From: an uncultured Anaerotruncus sp.
GTDB lineage: Bacteria > Bacillota > Clostridia > Oscillospirales > Acutalibacteraceae
Direction: 5' to 3'
Length of the DNA: 64,000 bases
NCBI GenBank assembly: GCA_900539775.1
Contig: UQDL01000004.1
Span: 110,695 to 174,694 of the forward strand
Below the pieces are notes generated by a model. It was not told where the DNA came from and ran no database searches. It saw only the letters and a program-made list of their open reading frames with translations. A program made the translations under genes and the position numbers. Shown piece by piece: positions 59,712 through 64,000 of the stretch (positions are counted from its first letter, which is position 1; each line of letters begins with the position of its first letter).

Positions 59712-60563
59712 ATGAGCGTTTTAATCACAGCGGATTCAACCTGCGATTTACCTAAAATGATTGCCACAGAGCGTGAAATAACAATAATTCCGCTTTCTAT
59801 TTTACTTGGCACCAATTCTTATAAGGACGGCGTTGAAATCACAAGAAATGATATTTACCGCCATGTTAAAGAGACGGGCGAGCTGCCGAAAACGGCCGCC
59901 GTTACCCCGGCGCAATACTATGAAATATTCAAAGCGGCTTGCGATGAGGGGCACAGCGTTGTGCACATAGGCTTATCGTCTGCAATTTCATCAACATATC
60001 AAAACGCCTGCCTTGCGGCATCAGAATTTGACAATGTTTATTGCGTGGATTCAAAAAACCTTTGTGCCGGTATGGGCCTGCTTGTTTTGAAGGCATGCGA
60101 TTTAAGAGACAAAGGCTTTGAAGCAAAAAAGATTGCCGCACGCATAAATGCGCTTGTGCCTAAAGTTCATTCAAGCTTTGTGATTGACAATCTTGAATAT
60201 CTTCACAAAGGCGGCAGATGCAGTTCCGTTGCGAAATTCGGTGCCAATGTGCTTGGCCTGAAGCCGGTTATCGGCGTTGACCCGACAACGGGCAAAATGG
60301 ATGTTATAAAGAAATACAGGGGTAAAACCGAATCAGTTTGCCACCAATATATTAACGACACCATGAACGATATTTCAAAAGCAGACCCGGCAAGACTTAT
60401 AATTGCAGATTCCGGAAATGTTCCCGGCGAAATTTCCGCATTTGCACTGGGGATGGCTCAAGGCCAATGCAAATTCAACGAGATTTTAAATTTTGATGCA
60501 GGCTGCACCATTTCATCGCACTGCGGCCCTAAAACATTTGCTTTGTTTTATTTAAAAAAATAA
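59712..60563 (+). CDS. DegV family fatty-acid-binding protein
   Basis: A 283-residue DegV protein. LITADSTCDLPKMIATEREI, TAAVTPAQYYEIFKAACDEG, IGLSSAISSTYQNACLAASE and LEYLHKGGRCSSVAKFGANV are family blocks, the last forming the fatty acid pocket. Such proteins (FakB) present fatty acids to FakA kinase for phospholipid synthesis. No fakA is nearby. AAAGGAAG precedes the ATG; the gene has its own promoter and a palindromic leader. Confidence 0.94.
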   Translation: MSVLITADSTCDLPKMIATEREITIIPLSILLGTNSYKDGVEITRNDIYRHVKETGELPKTAAVTPAQYYEIFKAACDEGHSVVHIGLSSAISSTYQNACLAASEFDNVYCVDSKNLCAGMGLLVLKACDLRDKGFEAKKIAARINALVPKVHSSFVIDNLEYLHKGGRCSSVAKFGANVLGLKPVIGVDPTTGKMDVIKKYRGKTESVCHQYINDTMNDISKADPARLIIADSGNVPGEISAFALGMAQGQCKFNEILNFDAGCTISSHCGPKTFALFYLKK

Positions 60564-60585
60564 TTTCCAAATATAAACAATACAT

Positions 60586-60615
60586 CCTATGACTTTACAG
60601 TCATAGGGTTTTTTT
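60586..60615 (+). terminator. Terminator after degV
   Basis: CCTATGACT (60586-60594), loop TTAC, AGTCATAGG (60599-60607), then a T-run. Confidence 0.9.
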
Positions 60616-60668
60616 GTATAATAGTGCGGTAACTTATTTAGGGCAATGCCCCGTGAAAAGAGATTGAT

Positions 60669-61616
60669 ATGAGCTTAAAGGAAAATGTGCTGAAGCGCCT
60701 GGCGGAAAGCAACGGCTACATCAGCGGCGAACAGCTTGCAAAAGAATTCGGAAAAAGCCGTGCGGCGGTTTGGAAAGCCGTAAAGGCGCTGCAAAGCGAC
60801 GGACACACCATTGAAAGCGTTACCAACAAAGGCTACAAGCTTGCAAAAATGCAAGCCGGGCTGAGCACAGAAGCAATAAAAGCCGCCATGCGGCATAATA
60901 TTAAAACAGAATACCTTGAAAGCGTTGATTCCACAAATTCGCTTGCAAAAAGAATGATTGCAAGCGGCATTGGAGAAAACGAGCCGATGCTGATTGCGGC
61001 AGGCCGCCAAACGGCAGGCAGAGGCAGGCAGGGCAAAAGCTTTTATTCCCCTGCCGGCACGGGCATTTACATGAGCCTTGTGCTGCACCCGAACGCAGAT
61101 TTGCAAAACGCCGTTACTGCCACAACGGCGGCATCCGTTGCCGTGTGCAAAGCTATTGAGAGGCTTACGGATATTAAGCCCAAAATCAAATGGGTAAACG
61201 ATGTTTATGTTAACGGCAGAAAAATCTGCGGCATTCTTACGGAAGCCGTTTCCGACTTTGAAAGCGGCACGGTTACAAGCGTTATAATAGGAATCGGCAT
61301 AAACATAAGCACAACGGATTTTCCGAGCGATGTTGAAAATGCGGGTTGCCTGAATGCAGACATTAACCGAAACGAGCTCATTGCCGCCGTGGCGGATGAG
61401 CTTTTAGAGCTTTCGCTTGGAAATTACGAAGATTTTATTGATTACTACATCAGCCGCAGCATGATAATAGGCTGCAAGATAAACTACATAGAAAAAGGAG
61501 TTTCAACCGCAGCAACCGCAGTTTCGATAGACAAAACCGGCGGCCTTACCGTTCAAAAAGAAAACGGAGAAACAGTCACATTACGCAGCGGTGAAATAAG
61601 CATAAGAAAGCAATGA
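60669..61616 (+). CDS. birA: Bifunctional biotin protein ligase / biotin operon repressor
   Basis: A 315-residue BirA. N-terminal winged helix-turn-helix (ESNGYISGEQLAKEFGKSRA, about 10-60), catalytic domain with QTAGRGRQGKSFYSP (biotinyl-AMP loop) and PKIKWVNDVYVNGRKICGIL (with the catalytic Lys), and a C-terminal SH3-like domain ending LRSGEISIRKQ. It attaches biotin to carboxylase carriers and can repress biotin genes. Its stop overlaps the GH25 gene (ATGA). Confidence 0.97.
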   Translation: MSLKENVLKRLAESNGYISGEQLAKEFGKSRAAVWKAVKALQSDGHTIESVTNKGYKLAKMQAGLSTEAIKAAMRHNIKTEYLESVDSTNSLAKRMIASGIGENEPMLIAAGRQTAGRGRQGKSFYSPAGTGIYMSLVLHPNADLQNAVTATTAASVAVCKAIERLTDIKPKIKWVNDVYVNGRKICGILTEAVSDFESGTVTSVIIGIGINISTTDFPSDVENAGCLNADINRNELIAAVADELLELSLGNYEDFIDYYISRSMIIGCKINYIEKGVSTAATAVSIDKTGGLTVQKENGETVTLRSGEISIRKQ

Positions 61617-62422
61617 AAAAAAGCAACCGGAAAAAGCAGCGAGTAAAGGCACGCAAAAGAAAAGCCACAAGCGGCAGGCAGAAAAGCACAGCAGTTATAA
61701 CCTGCTGCCTGCTTTTGATAACGGGAATACTTTGCGCAATTATCGCAGGTGCTCATGAATCAACAAAAAAGCCCGTTCTTTTTGAAACAAGCGAAAAAAC
61801 CGTAAAAGGAATTGATGTTTCATCCCACAACGGCGAAATTGATTGGAACACCGTGGCTCAAAACACGGATTTTGTTATAATCCGTGTTGGCTACCGAGGC
61901 TACGGTACGGGAGAAATCACGCAAGACGCAAATTTTGAACAAAACATAAAGGGCGCAACAGATGCCGGCATACGCACCGGTGTTTATTTTTACTCACAGG
62001 CCACAACAGAGCAGGAGGCCAGAGAAGAAGCAGAATTTACACTTAAAGCAATAGCGAATTACAACATTTCGCTGCCGGTTTTTATTGATTTTGAATACGC
62101 ACACGGCTCAAACGGCGAGCTTACCGGCAGGCTTTATGATGCAAATTTATCATCTGCCGAGGCGGCAAAAATCATAAATGCCTTTTGCGGCAGAGTTTCA
62201 CGCCGAGGCAAATTCAGCGGTGTTTACGCAAATTCATCCGTTTTAAACAAAAGCATAAAAACATCCGCACTAAACAAAGACGCCTATATTTGGGTGGCGG
62301 ATTACAACAAAGCAGTTACATATCTTGGCTCTTACGACCTTTGGCAGCACACAAAAAAAGGCAGCTGCAACGGCATAAGCAGCAAATATGTAGATGAAAA
62401 TATTTGGTTTGTAAAAAATTAA
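61613..62422 (+). CDS. GH25 lysozyme, membrane-anchored
   Basis: A 269-residue muramidase-type enzyme. A highly basic 24-residue start, a transmembrane anchor (TAVITCCLLLITGILCAIIA, about 26-45), then the GH25 barrel: GIDVSSHNGEIDWNTVAQNT, FVIIRVGYRGYGTGE, GVYFYSQATTEQEAREE, and the catalytic acid pair in LPVFIDFEYAHG. ATGA overlap with birA, which is an unusual partner. It probably trims peptidoglycan at the outer face. Confidence 0.93.
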   Translation: MKKSNRKKQRVKARKRKATSGRQKSTAVITCCLLLITGILCAIIAGAHESTKKPVLFETSEKTVKGIDVSSHNGEIDWNTVAQNTDFVIIRVGYRGYGTGEITQDANFEQNIKGATDAGIRTGVYFYSQATTEQEAREEAEFTLKAIANYNISLPVFIDFEYAHGSNGELTGRLYDANLSSAEAAKIINAFCGRVSRRGKFSGVYANSSVLNKSIKTSALNKDAYIWVADYNKAVTYLGSYDLWQHTKKGSCNGISSKYVDENIWFVKN

Positions 62423-62474
62423 AAAAACAGCACGGTGCAATCTTGCGCCTTAAAAAGAAAGGTGAAAAAACACA

Positions 62475-64000
62475 GTGAAAAAAGCAATAAGAGCGACAAT
62501 TGCAATTTTGCTTGCGTTGATAACGGCAGCGGCGATGCCGTTTACAACAATAGCGGCAAGCTCAACATCGGCATACACCGGCCAAACCTACACACACGCA
62601 TCAAGATTCAGCGGATACCAAATTTTTAACGGCATAGATGTTTCAAGCCATAACGGCGACATAGACTGGAGAAGAGTTAAGGCAAGCGGAATTGATTATG
62701 CAATTATTCGCCTTGGCTACACCGGCTATTCCCGTGAGCGCTTTTCGACAAGATATGACACTGCCTTTGAATACAACATCAGCGGAGCAAGAGCCGCCGG
62801 GCTTCCCGTTGGAGTTTATTGGTATTCTCAGGCGGTAAACACAAGTGAGGCAAGGCAAGAGGCTCAAAAGCTGCTTGCAAAGCTGAGAAGTTACTCGATT
62901 GATTTGCCTGTTTTTTATGATTATGAATTTGCCGGAGTGGGCGACCGCGGCAGACTTGATTATGCTTGGAGCAGCGGTGCGGTAAACAAAGCAACGCTTA
63001 CGGCAAATGCAGAAGCGTTTTGCAATGAAATTCAAAGCGCAGGCTATGATGCAGGCGTTTATGCAAGCAAAAGCTTTTTGGAAGATCAAATAGACGGTGC
63101 CTCGCTCGGAAGAAAATACAACATTTGGCTTGCGCATTACAACAATCAAACTCCGTATAACGGCAACTATTATATGTGGCAATATTCAAGCAAAGGCAGA
63201 GTAGGCGGAGTCGGCGGCAACACGGATTGCAATTTTACTTATCTGCCTAAGGGTGCATCGCTTACAAACAATCTTAAGGTTTCCGGCATAACAACTTCTG
63301 CAAGAGGAGATGCCGGCAAGCTTTTAAAAATATCCTGGGGCGCAATAAGCGGCGCAACAAAATATGAGATTTACGACACAACAAACGGCAAAAACGAATT
63401 AAAAGGCACGGCAAGCACAAACGAATTTACCTTTACCGATCTTAACCCAGCTTGGGAATATGACATTGTGGTGAGGGCATATTGCGGAAGAAAAACATAC
63501 AGCAGCTTGCCGCACAGAATTTGCGCCGCACCTGCGCCGGTTCAAAATCTTGAGCTAACCGCAACGGGGCACAATTCAATCAAAGCAACTTGGGATTACG
63601 CCGTTTGCCACGGATATTACATTCAGTGGAGCACCGACCCAACCTTTAAGGACAAGAGCAAAACAAACTATGCTTGGATAAGCGGAACATACAACACCGA
63701 ATACAACATATCCACACACGATGCGGCAAACAAATATTATGTGCGTGTGCGTGCCTGGAAATATTTTCAAGAAGGCAGTGTTTACAGCGATTTCTGCGAG
63801 CCGGCTCAAATTGAAGGGCTTGTGGCACCGGGCGAATTTGCCGTAACCGGCAGAGGGGACGGCGGCAGAGCGCTTTGGCTTGATTGGGCGGATGTTGGCG
63901 GCGCAACGGAATATGATGTTTACGATGTTACAAACGGCGCAAGCAAGCTTAAAGGCACAAGCGAAACAAGCGATTTCACTTTTACGGATCTTAATCCCGC
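62475..64000 (+). CDS. Secreted GH25 lysozyme with Fn3-like repeats (cut by window end)
   Basis: A frame open from GTG 62475 to the window end (508 codons so far). The GTG has AAAGGTG about 10 bases upstream and begins a signal peptide (KKAIRATIAILLALITAAAM). The GH25 barrel (about 50-260) has NGIDVSSHNGDIDWRRV, LGYTGYSRERFSTRYD, and the catalytic LPVFYDYEFAGVGDRG. Then follow Fn3-like modules: KLLKISWGAISGATKYEIYD at about residue 280 and RALWLDWADVGGATEYDVYD near 464. Both are followed by TNG..KLKGT and FTFTDLNP, with a different Fn3-like unit between. Paralogue of the upstream gene. Likely a cell-wall hydrolase. Confidence 0.92.
   Translation, partial: MKKAIRATIAILLALITAAAMPFTTIAASSTSAYTGQTYTHASRFSGYQIFNGIDVSSHNGDIDWRRVKASGIDYAIIRLGYTGYSRERFSTRYDTAFEYNISGARAAGLPVGVYWYSQAVNTSEARQEAQKLLAKLRSYSIDLPVFYDYEFAGVGDRGRLDYAWSSGAVNKATLTANAEAFCNEIQSAGYDAGVYASKSFLEDQIDGASLGRKYNIWLAHYNNQTPYNGNYYMWQYSSKGRVGGVGGNTDCNFTYLPKGASLTNNLKVSGITTSARGDAGKLLKISWGAISGATKYEIYDTTNGKNELKGTASTNEFTFTDLNPAWEYDIVVRAYCGRKTYSSLPHRICAAPAPVQNLELTATGHNSIKATWDYAVCHGYYIQWSTDPTFKDKSKTNYAWISGTYNTEYNISTHDAANKYYVRVRAWKYFQEGSVYSDFCEPAQIEGLVAPGEFAVTGRGDGGRALWLDWADVGGATEYDVYDVTNGASKLKGTSETSDFTFTDLNP

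Noticed and set aside
1..64000. CRISPR arrays, transposases, phage genes, rRNA, defence islands
   Set aside because: None seen on either strand: no spaced repeats, no integrase or transposase motifs, and no rRNA signature stretches.

Overview
The window reads as chromosomal DNA of an endospore-forming Gram-positive anaerobe of the class Clostridia, most likely a gut-type Oscillospirales/Ruminococcaceae relative. The basis is: sporulation and germination genes (spoVAD, ypeB, cotJA, cotJB), a GatCAB amidotransferase operon beside aspS, strong AGGAGG ribosome binding sites, near-consensus sigma-A promoters with 16-18 base spacers, many short intrinsic terminators, and moderate GC with A/T-rich intergenic DNA. 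The taxon is inferred from gene content only; there is no rRNA in the window.

Layout. 1-8.8 kb: a cut-off secreted protein gene, tRNA-Pro(TGG), a DUF1846 protein, CTP synthase (pyrG), a MATE exporter, a small cupin, and a three-gene membrane/regulator operon (DUF2975, XRE regulator, DUF4173-like). 9-18 kb: dGTPase-like HD hydrolase, RadC-like protein, NSS sodium symporter, spoVAD with a coupled 54-codon ORF, and an XRE regulator divergent from a two-subunit ABC exporter with a clear operator and promoter. 18-23.3 kb: gatC-gatA-gatB and aspS, preceded by a structured RNA that I call a candidate 6S RNA. 23.4-31.4 kb: glycogen phosphorylase and a GH13 amylase-type enzyme, a polysaccharide flippase, and proB-proA. 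31.6-39.6 kb: ypeB, a small lipoprotein, a CD1247-type zinc-ribbon protein, efp, aroQ, rpsU, dut, a solitary mazF, cotJA-cotJB, an apparently frameshifted DUF2798 gene, and a GtrA/GT2 glycosylation pair. 39.8-44.6 kb: tRNA-Ala, AlkD-like and YjjG-like genes, small proteins, patatin, ybaK, a Nudix remnant and tRNA-Pro(CGG). 44.7-56.5 kb: a surface GH51 arabinofuranosidase, dusB-nagA-trmL, an XRE regulator, pgk-tpiA-gpmI, asparaginase, tRNA-Met/tRNA-Glu, and lexA under a self-operator. 56.7-64 kb: an mrp-comEB-HAD-hypothetical cluster, degV, birA, and two GH25 lysozymes, the second with Fn3-like repeats and cut by the window end.

Together the genes describe a fermentative polysaccharide user: surface arabinofuranosidase, amino-sugar catabolism (nagA), glycogen/maltodextrin turnover (glgP, GH13) and lower glycolysis. 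Asn/Gln-tRNA is probably made by transamidation (GatCAB with an AspRS carrying the His typical of non-discriminating enzymes). There is no phage, transposon, CRISPR or defence island. The most interesting observations are small-scale. Two independent A7 tracts each put a gene one base out of phase with its expected end or start (glgP tail, DUF2798 start). There is a probable 6S RNA upstream of aspS, a terminator placed directly in front of the GH13 ribosome binding site, a 54-codon ORF coupled to an isolated spoVAD, and a dGTPase gene whose conserved frame has no ordinary start codon. I found no convincing new multi-gene system.
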